A DNA stretch of 64,000 nt from Gemmatimonadales bacterium (GCA_009840115.1 VXOJ01000011.1:184006-248005); one strand, 5' to 3'; shown: positions 27,447 through 37,494, numbered from the stretch's first letter. The notes: a model not told the origin generated them from the letters alone. Program-made: numbers and translations.

Positions 27447-29368
27447 CCGCGCGCCGGTTTCTGCCGACGGAGGTTCTTGGCTCGATCGCCGCCGCGGCTG
27501 CGGTCGCGGGCTGCTACGGTCCGCTGCAACTCACGCCGTCGGATCACGCCACGGTCCTCGCCGAGCAGTCGCTGGACGCCGACCACCCCGCCCTTCCCGG
27601 GCCCTACCCTGTCTCGCGCCTCTACTACGGGAGCGGCACGGACAAGCGCCGGCCCGAGTACCGGGACTCCGTGTCGATCGTGACGGAGACGGTCGACGCC
27701 TCGAAGCTCGTCTCTCTCGGCCAGTCCGCGAGCGAGCGGAACGGCTACTGGGGCTTCACGCCGAAGGAATTCCCGATCAACGGGCGCGCCTGGTATCCCG
27801 AGGGGGAGGGCCCCTTCCCGCTGGTCCTCATCGTCCACGGGAACCACGACATGAGGGACTTCTCCGACCCTGGATACGGCTATCTCGGCGAGTTGCTCGC
27901 CAGCCGGGGCTACGTGTTCGCCTCCGTCGACATGAATTTCATCAACGGCGGCATCCGCAACGAGAACGACGGGCGCGGGTGGTTCCTTCTCAAGCACATC
28001 GACGCCTTCAAGGAATTCGCGGCGGACGAATCCACCCCGTTCCACGATAAGATCGACTTCGACCGCATCGCCCTCATCGGCCATTCCCGGGGGGGCGAAG
28101 CGGTTGGCCATGCCGCGGCCTTCAACCGGTTGTCCCGGTATCCGGACGACGCTTCCCTCGAGTTCGACTTCAACCACGGGATCCGCGGCATCATCGCCAT
28201 CGCCCCGGTGGACGGTCAGTACCTGCCCACCGGCAGGCTCGTCCCGGTCGAGAACGTCAACTACATGGTGTTCCACGGCTCGCACGACGGGGATGTGACG
28301 AGCTTTCACGGCTTGCGCCTCTATAATCGCCTGTCGTTCACGGATGGTGGCGACTACTTCAAAACGGCCATCTATATGTACCGGGCCAATCACGGACAGT
28401 GGAATACCGTCTGGGGGAACAAGGACAACGGGCCGCGGAGCGCGCGGCGCCTCGACTTGCGGGGACTCATAGACGGAGAAGCGCAGAGGGAGTTCGGGAA
28501 GATCTATATTTCCGCCTTTCTCGAGACCACGCTTCGCGACCGCCCCGACTACATGCCGATGTTCCGGGACCATCGCACGATCGGGGGCTGGTTGCCGGAG
28601 ACGATGTACATCACGCAGTTCGAGTCGAGCAGCTTCCGGGCGCTCGCGTCGTTCGAGGAGGACATCGACCTCACCACGGGCACGGCACCGGGCGTGACAC
28701 TGGAGGGAGATTCGCTCGGGACGTGGCGGGAGAACCTCCTGGACCTGCGCTCACGGAACCGGCCCACGACGTCGAGTTCGCAGGGCAACAACGCGCTCCG
28801 GCTGGGCTGGAACAACCGCGTCGCCGGCGACGGGGACGCGGTGGGGACGCCCGCCAGCTACGGCATCTCTTTGCCGGACGGATTGGCCGCGGAGTGGGGT
28901 CTGAGCGCAGCCTCGCGGCTGAATCTGCAGCTCGGCGCCGTGGAGGGTCGTCCCTCGCCGAGAAGGCCGGAAGGTGGCGACGAGCCACAGGCCGGCGGGG
29001 GGGAGGACGAGGCAGAGGCCGGCGGCGGCGATGCCGGTGGAGACGACGCCGGGCGGGACGGGAACGACGAACCCGTGGACCTGTCCGTCGTCGTGACGGA
29101 CGCCGACGGCAAGTCGGCGGGCGTGCGGCTGTCGGACTACGGGCCCATCCGGCGACCCCTCGAGACCGTCGTGCGGCGCCGCAACGACGCGGAATCGTTC
29201 GACAACCAGTGGGAACTCGTGCTCCAGTCCTTCTCCATCCCGCTGGCGGACTTCGTCGAGGCCAATCCCTCGTTCGATCCCGCCCGGCTCGACGAGATCC
29301 GCCTCCTCTTCGACCGCACCGCGGCCGGCACCGTCGTCGTGGACGACATCGGCTTTTCCGGAAGCTGA
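27443..29368 (+). CDS. Alpha/beta hydrolase lipoprotein with Gly/Asp-rich linker
   Basis: 641 residues. The TTG start overlaps the previous stop (TTGA). The signal ends in VAGC (Cys24). The hydrolase core has LVLIVHGNHD near residue 130 and the nucleophile GHSRGG at Ser215, resembling chlorophyllase/polyester-hydrolase-like or dienelactone-type enzymes. A stretch at about residues 505-550 is low-complexity Gly, Asp and Glu. The last ~100 residues look like a separate beta-rich domain ending in VVDDIGFSGS. It should cut an ester or amide outside the cytoplasm; substrate unknown. Third gene of the M1/oxidase run. Confidence 0.8.
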   Translation: MTARRFLPTEVLGSIAAAAAVAGCYGPLQLTPSDHATVLAEQSLDADHPALPGPYPVSRLYYGSGTDKRRPEYRDSVSIVTETVDASKLVSLGQSASERNGYWGFTPKEFPINGRAWYPEGEGPFPLVLIVHGNHDMRDFSDPGYGYLGELLASRGYVFASVDMNFINGGIRNENDGRGWFLLKHIDAFKEFAADESTPFHDKIDFDRIALIGHSRGGEAVGHAAAFNRLSRYPDDASLEFDFNHGIRGIIAIAPVDGQYLPTGRLVPVENVNYMVFHGSHDGDVTSFHGLRLYNRLSFTDGGDYFKTAIYMYRANHGQWNTVWGNKDNGPRSARRLDLRGLIDGEAQREFGKIYISAFLETTLRDRPDYMPMFRDHRTIGGWLPETMYITQFESSSFRALASFEEDIDLTTGTAPGVTLEGDSLGTWRENLLDLRSRNRPTTSSSQGNNALRLGWNNRVAGDGDAVGTPASYGISLPDGLAAEWGLSAASRLNLQLGAVEGRPSPRRPEGGDEPQAGGGEDEAEAGGGDAGGDDAGRDGNDEPVDLSVVVTDADGKSAGVRLSDYGPIRRPLETVVRRRNDAESFDNQWELVLQSFSIPLADFVEANPSFDPARLDEIRLLFDRTAAGTVVVDDIGFSGS

Positions 29369-29403
29369 GGGATCGGAGGCGAAGGACGCGACCTGGTGTA
29401 GCG

Positions 29404-30324
29404 TCAGCGGAAACTGAGGCCGAAGCGGTGGGCGTTTCCGTCCACGTCGAAGGCCTGGAAGGCGTACTCCAGGGTCAGGGCGTCGCCCGTGAAGGCGAGG
29501 CCGAAGGTGAACGGGCTCCTCTTGTCCTCCACCACGCGCTGGAGTCCGGCACGGAGGCGGAACGTGTAGCCCTGAACCGGCCAGTACGAGACCTCGACGC
29601 CGCCCGCCGGAATGATCTCGCCGTCCCGGCGCCGCGCGACCTGGCTGGTGAGGAACATGTCCAGTTCCCCGACCTCGAAGCTCTCCGTCGAGATGCCCAA
29701 GGCCAGTTGCCTAGGAATCCTGAGTTCCCGCCCACTGTGGGTCAGATCGGACCCCAGGTTGCGGGCGGCGATGCTGACCATCGTCGGGCCGAATCCTCGC
29801 GCGACGCCGACATCCAGCAGCGTCGCTCGCTCCGTCCGGCCGAGGTACTGGTACTCGAGGTGCTTCGCCACGATTCCCGCACCGACCGCACCGAAGAGTT
29901 CTCGAGCGTAGCCAAACGATACGACGAACTCGGTCAGCGGCGGGCCATCTCCCTTGAGGGCCGGAAACTGGAGGTTCGGCGTTTCGGGGAATCGTTCGGT
30001 GTTGTAGCGGAAGTACTGCAGGCCTACGGCAAAATCCCCAAGTCCTATGGATCCGGCTCCCGCGAGCGTCGCCAGCGTTCCCTCGGAACCGTAACGCTGG
30101 AGGCCCGCCGCCAGACCGTCGATGCGGTCGATCAGGGCGGGCGCGTAGAAGATCAACTCGGCCCCGCTGCCGAGCAGGTAGGGGGCGTTTCCGTAGGACG
30201 CGGCTTCGACGCCGGCGGGAGCCTCGAACACGAGTCCGGCGTATCCAGCGAAGCGAGACTGGGCCTCCGCCGCACTCGCGCCGATGGCCAGCCAAAGAGC
30301 TACGACGGCGGGCCTCAGTCCCAC
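29404..30324 (-). CDS. Outer-membrane beta-barrel protein, PorV/UPF0164-like
   Basis: 306 residues from GTG 30324, which has GGAG 5 bases upstream and leads into a signal peptide ending EAQSRF. The rest alternates in the amphipathic beta-strand pattern of a 14-strand-type barrel, with glycine turns (GIGDFAVGLQYFRYN, ATLLDVGVARGFGP), and ends FGLSFR, a terminal aromatic suitable for outer-membrane insertion. Proteins of this look are annotated as PorV/PorQ-like or UPF0164. It overlaps the end of the aminotransferase gene by 10 bases. Its longer frame extension upstream is a shadow. Confidence 0.65.
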   Translation of the reverse strand: MGLRPAVVALWLAIGASAAEAQSRFAGYAGLVFEAPAGVEAASYGNAPYLLGSGAELIFYAPALIDRIDGLAAGLQRYGSEGTLATLAGAGSIGLGDFAVGLQYFRYNTERFPETPNLQFPALKGDGPPLTEFVVSFGYARELFGAVGAGIVAKHLEYQYLGRTERATLLDVGVARGFGPTMVSIAARNLGSDLTHSGRELRIPRQLALGISTESFEVGELDMFLTSQVARRRDGEIIPAGGVEVSYWPVQGYTFRLRAGLQRVVEDKRSPFTFGLAFTGDALTLEYAFQAFDVDGNAHRFGLSFR

Positions 30325-31613
30325 AGGCACTCCGTCGCCAGGAACTCCCGGAACCCGTCCGGGTCGTCCGCGGCGCGCTCGATGCGGGCCACGCCGCGTT
30401 CGATGTCCTCCATGCTGTTCGCGATCGAGACCCGCAGGAAGTGCTGCCCCTCGGAGCCGATGCGGCAGAACGAAGCCCGGTCCATCGTGGCCACGCCGTA
30501 CCGGTAGAGCAGAAACATCTGCAGCATCCCCGACGGCGTCGTCCGCGCACGGGACTTCGGGGGCATGGCGTCGTGCGCCTCGAACACGCCCAGCCGCTCG
30601 CACATGCCGGACACGTTCGGGAAGACGTAGAACGCCCCCTTCGGCAACCGGCAACTCAGGCCCTCGATCGCGTTGAGCGCAGGCACGATGAAGTCCCGCC
30701 TCCGCTCGAACGCCCCCACCATGTCCGCCACGACGCCGGCCGTCTCCGGGTCCTCGTACGCCGCCCGTCCCCCCTCCTGCAGGAACGGCGGCACGCACGA
30801 CATGATGTTGATGTTCAGATTCTTGAAGACGTCGGCCTCCTCCGGCGTCGGCAGGACGGCCCAGCCCAGGCGCCACCCCGTCATGGCGAAGCCCTTCGAA
30901 TGGCCGCTCGCGATGACCGTCCTCTCCGCCATGCCCGCGTGCCACGCGATGCTCTGGTGCTCCAGACCGTCGAAGAGAATGTGCTCGTAGATCTCGTCGG
31001 AGTAGATCCGGACGTCCGGGTGACAGCGTTCGCGGATCACCGCCGCGATGCCCGCAAGATCTTCGGCCGATAGCACGCCCCCGGTCGGATTCGACGGCGA
31101 ACAGAGGATGATGAGCCGGGTGCGCTCGGTGAGGAGCGCCCCGAGGTCGTCCGCCGTGAACGCGAAGCCCTTCTCCTCCGAGAGGTGCAAAGGCACGGGA
31201 CGCGCGCCGACGAACGTGGCCCACGATTCGTAGATGGGGAATCCCGGACTCGGGTAGACGACCTCATCGCCCCGGTCCACGTAGGTCTGGAACGTGTAGC
31301 CGATGGGCGGCTTGGCCCCGGGCGTGACGACGACCTGATCCGCCCCCGCGTCGATCCCCCGCGTGGCCGAAACGTGGCGCGCGATCGCTTCGCGGAAGGA
31401 CGGGAGCCCCGCCGCGTCGCAGTACCCGGAGTTCCCGGCCTCGAGTTCGGCAACGGCAACCGCATTCAAGTGCGGCGCGCTGCGGAAGTCCGGCGCCCCG
31501 ATGTTGAAGCGGATGACGTCCATCCCCCGATCCAGACAGACCTGGATGTCATCGTTGACCTTGAACGCGTTCTCCGTCCCCAGATCGGCCAGACGCCGCG
31601 CTAGAATGGGCAT
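30315..31613 (-). CDS. Class I/II pyridoxal-phosphate aminotransferase
   Basis: 432 residues from ATG 31613; a second possible start, ATG 31667, adds 18 residues. The fold-type I motifs are all present: CSPSNPTGG, YSDEIYEHI, and the PLP lysine Lys240 in GHSKGFAMTGWRLGW. The early NIGAPDF and late LRVSIANS also fit aspartate/aromatic-type aminotransferases. It likely moves an amino group between an amino acid and a keto acid in the cytoplasm; the substrate cannot be read. It overlaps the outer-membrane gene and stands divergent from the M24 gene at 31777. Confidence 0.9.
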   Translation of the reverse strand: MPILARRLADLGTENAFKVNDDIQVCLDRGMDVIRFNIGAPDFRSAPHLNAVAVAELEAGNSGYCDAAGLPSFREAIARHVSATRGIDAGADQVVVTPGAKPPIGYTFQTYVDRGDEVVYPSPGFPIYESWATFVGARPVPLHLSEEKGFAFTADDLGALLTERTRLIILCSPSNPTGGVLSAEDLAGIAAVIRERCHPDVRIYSDEIYEHILFDGLEHQSIAWHAGMAERTVIASGHSKGFAMTGWRLGWAVLPTPEEADVFKNLNINIMSCVPPFLQEGGRAAYEDPETAGVVADMVGAFERRRDFIVPALNAIEGLSCRLPKGAFYVFPNVSGMCERLGVFEAHDAMPPKSRARTTPSGMLQMFLLYRYGVATMDRASFCRIGSEGQHFLRVSIANSMEDIERGVARIERAADDPDGFREFLATECLWD

Positions 31614-31776
31614 GCCCGATAATGTCCCTGGGCCCCCATCCGGTGCTAGTGGACCGGTCGGATTCATTTGATGCCCCCTTAGCGGACGCGTACGATGCGT
31701 CCATGACGACGGAGAAGACGATGACCGACTCGTCTGGGCCGTATCGGCACGGAATTCAAGACACCTCGGAGGATCC

Positions 31777-33141
31777 ATGGATCGAAACGTCCTGACGGGT
31801 CGGATCGCGCGCGCCGGATTCTGGGCGGCGTTGCTCCTCCCCGTTCTTCCCGTTCCGGTGGAGTCGCAGGAGGCGCGGCGGCGGTGGGAGCGGGTGAACC
31901 AGATGCGGCGCGAGAAGTTCGATGTCGTGCTGCCCGAGGTCATGCGCGAGAACGGGATCGACATGTGGATCACGATGCGCCGGGAGGGGCTCGACGATCC
32001 GCTCACCCCCGATTTCGGCCCCGGGTATGTGAACCCCATCGGCTACTACGTCTTCACCGACCGCGGTGGAGACCGGATCGAACGCGCCGCCCTGGGAATC
32101 GGCGGATACCTGCTGGCCGGCAACGGCGCCTACGATATCGTCACCGGCAACTTCGACCTTCGGGAGTTCGTCGCCGAGCGGGACCCGGAGCGGATCGGCC
32201 TCAACATGGGATCGAACATCGGCGCGGCGGACGGACTGTCCCATACCGGTTACCAGCACCTCGCGGAGACGCTGGGCGAACCGTGGGCGTCGCGTTTCGT
32301 CTCCGCCGAGAAGCTCGTGTCCGATTTCAGATCGCGCCGCGTCGCTTCCGAGATCGCGGGGTTCGCCGAGGCGGGCGAGATCTCGCGAGAACTCGCGGAG
32401 CGGGCCCTCTCGAATGAAGTCGTCACGCCCGGCGTCACGACGCTCCGGGATGTGGCGTGGTGGCTCATGGACCGGCTGCTCGAACGCGGGCTCGGCTCTT
32501 CCTTCGGCTTCCCGTCGATCTACATCACGGGGCCCGACGGCATCGAGGCGACGTCCAGCGACCGGATCATCCAGGGCGGCGACGTCATGATGATCGACTG
32601 GGGCGTCTGCCACCTGAACTTCTGCACGGACATGAAGCGCGTCGCCTACGTGCTGCGGCCAGAGGAGACGGAGGCGATGCCGGGAGTGCAGAACGCGTTC
32701 GACCGGGCGATCGAAGCGCGGGAAGTGTCGCGCCGCGCGATCCGGCCCGGCGTCACGGCGCGCGAGAACATGGACCGGATCGGCGCCGCGCTCACGGCGG
32801 CCGGATTCAATCCCATTCCCTTCAACCAGCCCACCGATGGGCCGCAGACGGACGTGACCTGGGAGGGACACCACTCGGTCGGCAACCTCGGACACGGAAT
32901 CGGCCCCTCGATCGCGACATGGAACCCGCGCCGCCTCACCTTCGAGGTCGTGCCGACGAATCTCCTCGCGATCGAAATGTTCGCGTACACGGCGGTTCCC
33001 GAGTGGGGGGGCGCGAAGTTACGCGTGCCGCTGGAGGACGATGCGGTGGTCACCGAACGGGGCGCCGAGTGGCTCTACCCCGCGAACAGCCGCCTCCTCC
33101 TCATCAAGTCCGATCCGGCTGCCGGGCGAACGGTCTCTTGA
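31777..33141 (+). CDS. Secreted M24 family metallopeptidase, copy 1
   Basis: 454 residues with a signal peptide (cleaved near VESQE). Five metal ligands are in order: Asp274, Asp285, His373 in GHGIG, Glu400 in AIEMF and Glu420 in LEDD. This is the pita-bread (Xaa-Pro aminopeptidase/creatinase) fold, but the N-terminal ~150 residues do not match the usual Xaa-Pro N-domain. The last part after the metal site is short, so a metal-dependent hydrolase other than a prolidase is possible. GGAGG stands before the ATG. The squalene/phytoene-synthase-like gene follows 17 bases later. Confidence 0.85.
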   Translation: MDRNVLTGRIARAGFWAALLLPVLPVPVESQEARRRWERVNQMRREKFDVVLPEVMRENGIDMWITMRREGLDDPLTPDFGPGYVNPIGYYVFTDRGGDRIERAALGIGGYLLAGNGAYDIVTGNFDLREFVAERDPERIGLNMGSNIGAADGLSHTGYQHLAETLGEPWASRFVSAEKLVSDFRSRRVASEIAGFAEAGEISRELAERALSNEVVTPGVTTLRDVAWWLMDRLLERGLGSSFGFPSIYITGPDGIEATSSDRIIQGGDVMMIDWGVCHLNFCTDMKRVAYVLRPEETEAMPGVQNAFDRAIEAREVSRRAIRPGVTARENMDRIGAALTAAGFNPIPFNQPTDGPQTDVTWEGHHSVGNLGHGIGPSIATWNPRRLTFEVVPTNLLAIEMFAYTAVPEWGGAKLRVPLEDDAVVTERGAEWLYPANSRLLLIKSDPAAGRTVS

Positions 33142-33158
33142 CCGGGAGCTCTCCTGGG

Positions 33159-34130
33159 ATGGCCCCGCTTCACGAGCTTCTCGTGCGCGCGAGCCGCACG
33201 TTCGCGGTCGGCATCGAGATCCTCCCGCCTCCGCTGCGGGGCGAGATCATGGTGGCCTACCTGCTGCTGCGCGTTTCCGACTACCTGGAGGACAATCAGG
33301 AAATCGCGGGGGACGAAAAGGTCCACCTGCTCGAAGCGTGGCGGCGCGTGCTCGGCGGGGGTCCGGGACGCACGGCTCTCATCGATCGCCTGGGAGAGGC
33401 CGCGGAAGACACGCCGGACGCGGCCGTGGCCCGGCACGCGGCGCACGTTCTCGAAGGCCTCGACCGCCTGGCGCCCGAGGCCCGCGAGATCATCGTGCGC
33501 CGTGTGCGCGAATCCAGCGCCGGGATGGCACGATGGACGGAGCGGGGCTCGGAATTCGGGACCGAAGAGGATCTCGACGACTACATGCACGAAGTCGCCG
33601 GGCGGGTGGGCCATCTGCTGACGGAACTGTTCGCCAGTCGGCTGTCGGGCGTCGGAAAGGACCGTGCGCGAATGATGGCGCTGGGGAGAGAGTTCGGCCT
33701 CGCACTGCAGACGGTCAACGTGATCAGAGGGCTGCACGAGGACCGGCATCGCGGCTGGGTATACGTGCCCACCTCCTTCCTCCCCGCCGGCATGGATCCG
33801 GGCGAGCTGTTCGAGCCCGCGAACCACGCGGCGGCGATGACGGTGCTCGAGCGGCTCGTGGAGAAGGCGGACCGACACCTGGCGGCGGCCCGGAGCTACC
33901 TGCGGATGATCCCGAGACGGTACCACCGGGTGCGCCTCTTCTGCCTGCTCCCGCTGCTCTTCGCGGTGCGGACCCTGGCCATCAGTCGGACGAATCCGGA
34001 GGTGCTGGACCGGGAGACGAAGATGTCCCGCCGTGAGGTCCTCGCGATCACGCGCCGCGCGAAGCTCTTCGGCTTCTCCAATCGGTGGATCGCGCGGTAC
34101 TGCCGCCAGCTGGCCGCGCGGGGCGCCTGA
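33159..34130 (+). CDS. Squalene/phytoene-synthase-like protein
   Basis: 323 residues from ATG 33159; a TTG at 33138 on the previous stop would add seven. The first Asp-rich site is present: SDYLED (Asp41, Glu44, Asp45). The second site reads NVIRGLHED followed by RGWVYVP, so the usual aspartate after the arginine is Gly191, while Asp195 remains. These residues normally bind the Mg-pyrophosphate of two prenyl diphosphates, so activity may be altered. A C-terminal hydrophobic stretch (LFCLLPLLFAVRT) fits a membrane-facing helix. If active it makes squalene or phytoene. No carotenoid or hopanoid gene is near. Confidence 0.75.
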   Translation: MAPLHELLVRASRTFAVGIEILPPPLRGEIMVAYLLLRVSDYLEDNQEIAGDEKVHLLEAWRRVLGGGPGRTALIDRLGEAAEDTPDAAVARHAAHVLEGLDRLAPEAREIIVRRVRESSAGMARWTERGSEFGTEEDLDDYMHEVAGRVGHLLTELFASRLSGVGKDRARMMALGREFGLALQTVNVIRGLHEDRHRGWVYVPTSFLPAGMDPGELFEPANHAAAMTVLERLVEKADRHLAAARSYLRMIPRRYHRVRLFCLLPLLFAVRTLAISRTNPEVLDRETKMSRREVLAITRRAKLFGFSNRWIARYCRQLAARGA

Positions 34131-34145
34131 CGAGCTTCGCGGCCC

Positions 34146-37100
34146 CTACCGCGCCAGCCGCCAGCGCGCCCGCCACGCCTCGATGTTGTACTGCGTCATC
34201 ACCAGCGCCGGCACGACGACCATGAGGAGGATCGTGGCGATGAACACGCCGAAGCCGACGGAGGTCGCCAGCGGCACGAGGTGCTGAGCGTAGGTACTCG
34301 TCTCGAACACGAGCGGGGCCACGCCCAGGAATGTAGTGATCGACGTGAGCATGATCGCCCGGAATCTCTCCTTGGCTCCGCTGATGATCGCGTCCGCGGG
34401 TTCCAGACCGGAGTCCCTCAGGTCGTTGATGAACCGGATCATCATGAGGGAGTCGTTCACGACCACGCCGAAGACGCCGACCAGCCCGTACAGCGACCAC
34501 AGTCCCCAACTGAGACCGAGGAGCATGTGGCCGGCCAGGGCACCGATCGCGCCGAGCGGGACGGCGGCCATGATGATGAGGGGCTGCGTGTACGAGCCGA
34601 AGGGGATCGCCATCAGGCTGTACATGATGAGGAGAGCGAGGATGAGCGACCGGCCCAGCACGGAGATCGCGTGATCCTGCTCCTTTCTCTGGCCGCCGTA
34701 CGTGTAGGTGAGATCCGGGTTCTCGCTCGTCAGTCGCGGGAGAACGTCGTTGTCCAGCCTGGCGTTCACCTGCTGGCCGGTGGCGATGCGCGGGTCCACG
34801 TCCGCGGTGATCGTGACGGCGCGGCGTCCGTCGACCCGGTGAATGGCGGCTGACGAGCGGGAGAATCCGGCGGACGCGATCTGACCCAGCGGCACCTCCC
34901 CGCCCGGCGTGCGGACGAGGTAGTTCTCCACATCCGCCGCGGAGTTGCGCTCTTCCTCGGGAAGCCGGACCCACACCCGCATGTCTTCGCGGCCCCGGGG
35001 CACCCTGAGCGCTTCCGCCCCGAAAAAGGCCGAGCGCACCTGCGTCGCGAAGCGGTCGAGCGTCAGGTTCAGGGAACGGCCCTCCGGATTCAACTCCAGC
35101 TGAAGTTCCCGGAACCCTTCATCGAGATTGCTCCGAACGTCGAAGGTCCCCGCCATGTCGGTCAGTTCGGTCGTGAATGCGCCGGCAATGGCCTCCAGGC
35201 GGTCGGGATCCGGATGGGACAGTTCGTAGTGAACGGGCAGCCCCAGACCCAGGAGGTTCGATGAGATCGAGAGCGATTTCACTTCGGCGGGGATCCCGAC
35301 TTCTTCTCTCCACACCCGTTCGAAATCGGAAGCGGCGATGCCCCGGCGGTCCCAGTCCTGGAGCTTGAACTGCACCGTGCCGAGGTGGCCGCGAGCCGCC
35401 TCCACCGCGTCGCCTCCGAGAGGATCGTACAGCGCCGCCAACTCGCCCACCGTGACGGCGACGTCGAACTCCAGCGGATCCTCGCCTTCGCCGCCCTCAT
35501 CCGAGAGACGGGACACGGCCCGATGTCCCGCGGCTTCGACTTCCGCGACGATCCGGGCCGTGCGTTCGGCCGGCGTACCCGTCGGCATCTCCACGTTCGC
35601 CGACACGACATCGCCCTCGATCGGCGTGATGAACTCGTTGGGCACGAGCCCCGACGCCACGGCCCCCAGCGAGATCACGAGCAGGCCGGCCGCCGCCGCG
35701 AGGATGATGGAGGGCTGCTCGGTCGCCAGGCGGAGTCCACGGTCGAGGGGACCGTCCGCGATGCGCTTCATGATCCGGTCCACGGCCCCCTGCGCCCGGT
35801 GCAGCATGCGCTGGGCGGCGCCGGATCTCCGCACGCCGGGAGGGGCCAGGTGGGACAGGTGATTCGGGAGAATCAGCAGCGATTCCAGCAGCGAGATCAC
35901 GAGCACCGCGATCACCACGAGCGGAATCCCGCGCCCGAGTTCCCCCTGCGGGCCGGGCGCGTTCAGGAGCGCGGCGAAGGCCGTGATCGTCGTGAGAACG
36001 GAGAATATGACGGGAGTGCTGACGCGGCGCGTGCCGCGAATGGCGGCCGCGAGCCCCCTGTGGCCGCGCTCTCTCTCGGCGAAGATGCTCTCTCCCACGA
36101 CGATCGCGTCGTCCACGACGATGCCCAGCGCCAGCACGAGCGCCATCAGCGAGAACATGTTGATCGAGATGCCGAGGAAGCCCATCACGAGGAAGGCGCC
36201 CATGAACGAGACCGCCAGACCCACGGCCACCCACATCGCGAGCCGGATTTCCAGGAAGAGCGCCAGCGCGAGGAAGACGAGCGCGAATCCGATCAGGGCG
36301 TTCTCCGTCATGAGACCGAGACGCCCGCTGACTTCCTCCGAATCATCCTTCCACAGGTCCACGGAGACGCCCGCGGGCAGGGTCGGCACGACTTCGACGT
36401 CGAGATACCGCTTTACGGCTTCGGCGATGTCGAGCACCTGCTCGTCGGAGGTCCGGTACACGTCGACCCGGACCGCGGTCTGCCCGTTGTAGCGCACGCT
36501 CAGATCGGTGTCCGCGAATCCGTCCCGTACCGTCGCGATCTCGCCGAGGCGAACCGACGTGCCGTCCGGCCGGCCGAGGAGGATGATCTCCTCGAAATCC
36601 ACCTGTTCGTAGTTCTGTCCCAGCGTGCGGACGAGAATGTCCTCGCCGCTGGTCGACACCCTGCCGGCGGACAACTCGAGCGAACTCTGCCGCACCGCGG
36701 AGGCGACGTCGTCCAGGGTCAGGCCGAGGGCGCGAAGCCGTCTCAGGGGCACCTCGATCGAGATCTCGTACGGACGGGCGCCGCTGATCTCGGCCAGCGA
36801 CACCTCGGGAAGGGCGGAGAGTCCCTCCTCGATGCCGTATGCCAGCTCCTTGAGCGTGCGCTCCGGCACATCGCCGTACACGAGGAGACGAATGACGCTC
36901 TGCCGACTCGTGATCTCGCGGACCTCGGGCCGCTCGGCGGCGGCCGGAAAGGTCGGAATACGGTCGACTTCGGCCTTCACTTCGTTGAGGGCGCGGTTGA
37001 CGTCCGTCCCCGAATCGAACTCCGCGATAACCGACGCGAGCCCCTCGGACGCGGTGGATTCGACCCGGCTCAGGCCGTTCACCGCCCGGATCTGCTCCTC

Positions 37101-37364
37101 GATCCGGCGGACGATGGATTCCTCGACCTCCTCCGGAGCGGCGCCGGGATAGGGGACGACGATCTGGACGCGGTCCAGGGAGAAGTCGGGCAGGACTTCC
37201 TGCACCAGGTTCCGCGCCGAGACCAGTCCGGCGAGGACGAGAAACAGCATGACCACGTTCGCGGCGATGCCGTTCCTCGCCATGAAGCCGATGGGGCCCC
37301 GGGTACTCCTTCGGTCGACGTGACCCTCGTCACTCACACGGTGCTCCTCCGTGATGTGTCCCAC
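34146..37364 (-). CDS. RND-type efflux pump permease (AcrB/CusA fold), alone
   Basis: 1072 residues, the normal length. The N-terminus has the inner-membrane helix and PGAAPEEVE (pore domain); TM4 keeps the paired aspartates in LGIVVDDAIVVGES that carry protons; the first and second halves repeat the periplasmic domain. ATG 37364 gives a short cytoplasmic leader before TM1. It should pump small molecules, lipids or metals across the envelope with a membrane-fusion protein and an outer-membrane channel. Neither partner is adjacent: neighbours are the squalene-like gene (convergent) and a DUF2236 gene (divergent). The substrate is unknown. Confidence 0.9.
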   Translation of the reverse strand: MGHITEEHRVSDEGHVDRRSTRGPIGFMARNGIAANVVMLFLVLAGLVSARNLVQEVLPDFSLDRVQIVVPYPGAAPEEVEESIVRRIEEQIRAVNGLSRVESTASEGLASVIAEFDSGTDVNRALNEVKAEVDRIPTFPAAAERPEVREITSRQSVIRLLVYGDVPERTLKELAYGIEEGLSALPEVSLAEISGARPYEISIEVPLRRLRALGLTLDDVASAVRQSSLELSAGRVSTSGEDILVRTLGQNYEQVDFEEIILLGRPDGTSVRLGEIATVRDGFADTDLSVRYNGQTAVRVDVYRTSDEQVLDIAEAVKRYLDVEVVPTLPAGVSVDLWKDDSEEVSGRLGLMTENALIGFALVFLALALFLEIRLAMWVAVGLAVSFMGAFLVMGFLGISINMFSLMALVLALGIVVDDAIVVGESIFAERERGHRGLAAAIRGTRRVSTPVIFSVLTTITAFAALLNAPGPQGELGRGIPLVVIAVLVISLLESLLILPNHLSHLAPPGVRRSGAAQRMLHRAQGAVDRIMKRIADGPLDRGLRLATEQPSIILAAAAGLLVISLGAVASGLVPNEFITPIEGDVVSANVEMPTGTPAERTARIVAEVEAAGHRAVSRLSDEGGEGEDPLEFDVAVTVGELAALYDPLGGDAVEAARGHLGTVQFKLQDWDRRGIAASDFERVWREEVGIPAEVKSLSISSNLLGLGLPVHYELSHPDPDRLEAIAGAFTTELTDMAGTFDVRSNLDEGFRELQLELNPEGRSLNLTLDRFATQVRSAFFGAEALRVPRGREDMRVWVRLPEEERNSAADVENYLVRTPGGEVPLGQIASAGFSRSSAAIHRVDGRRAVTITADVDPRIATGQQVNARLDNDVLPRLTSENPDLTYTYGGQRKEQDHAISVLGRSLILALLIMYSLMAIPFGSYTQPLIIMAAVPLGAIGALAGHMLLGLSWGLWSLYGLVGVFGVVVNDSLMMIRFINDLRDSGLEPADAIISGAKERFRAIMLTSITTFLGVAPLVFETSTYAQHLVPLATSVGFGVFIATILLMVVVPALVMTQYNIEAWRARWRLAR

Positions 37365-37494
37365 CTCCCCTCAGCCCGACTTCGCCGCCACGGGCTGCTA
37401 ACGGTTTACGCGGCGCGCGGTCGATTCGCCAGAGCGCCGGGCGAACGGCGGCCGGGGAGTCGCGCCCCGAAACTTTTGCCAATCCGTGTGCGGA

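Noticed and set aside
28399..30507. 702-residue forward open frame spanning the hydrolase end and the barrel gene
   Set aside because: It crosses gene boundaries and is out of frame with the hydrolase. Arg-rich composition shows it is a shadow.
31684..31702. Inverted repeat GGACGC/GCGTCC before the M24 gene
   Set aside because: Short arms and a 7-base loop are expected by chance in such high-G+C DNA; no second copy was seen.
31614..32039. N-terminal extension of the aminotransferase
   Set aside because: It overlaps the divergent M24 gene and its own leader region; fold-type I proteins start near ATG 31613.
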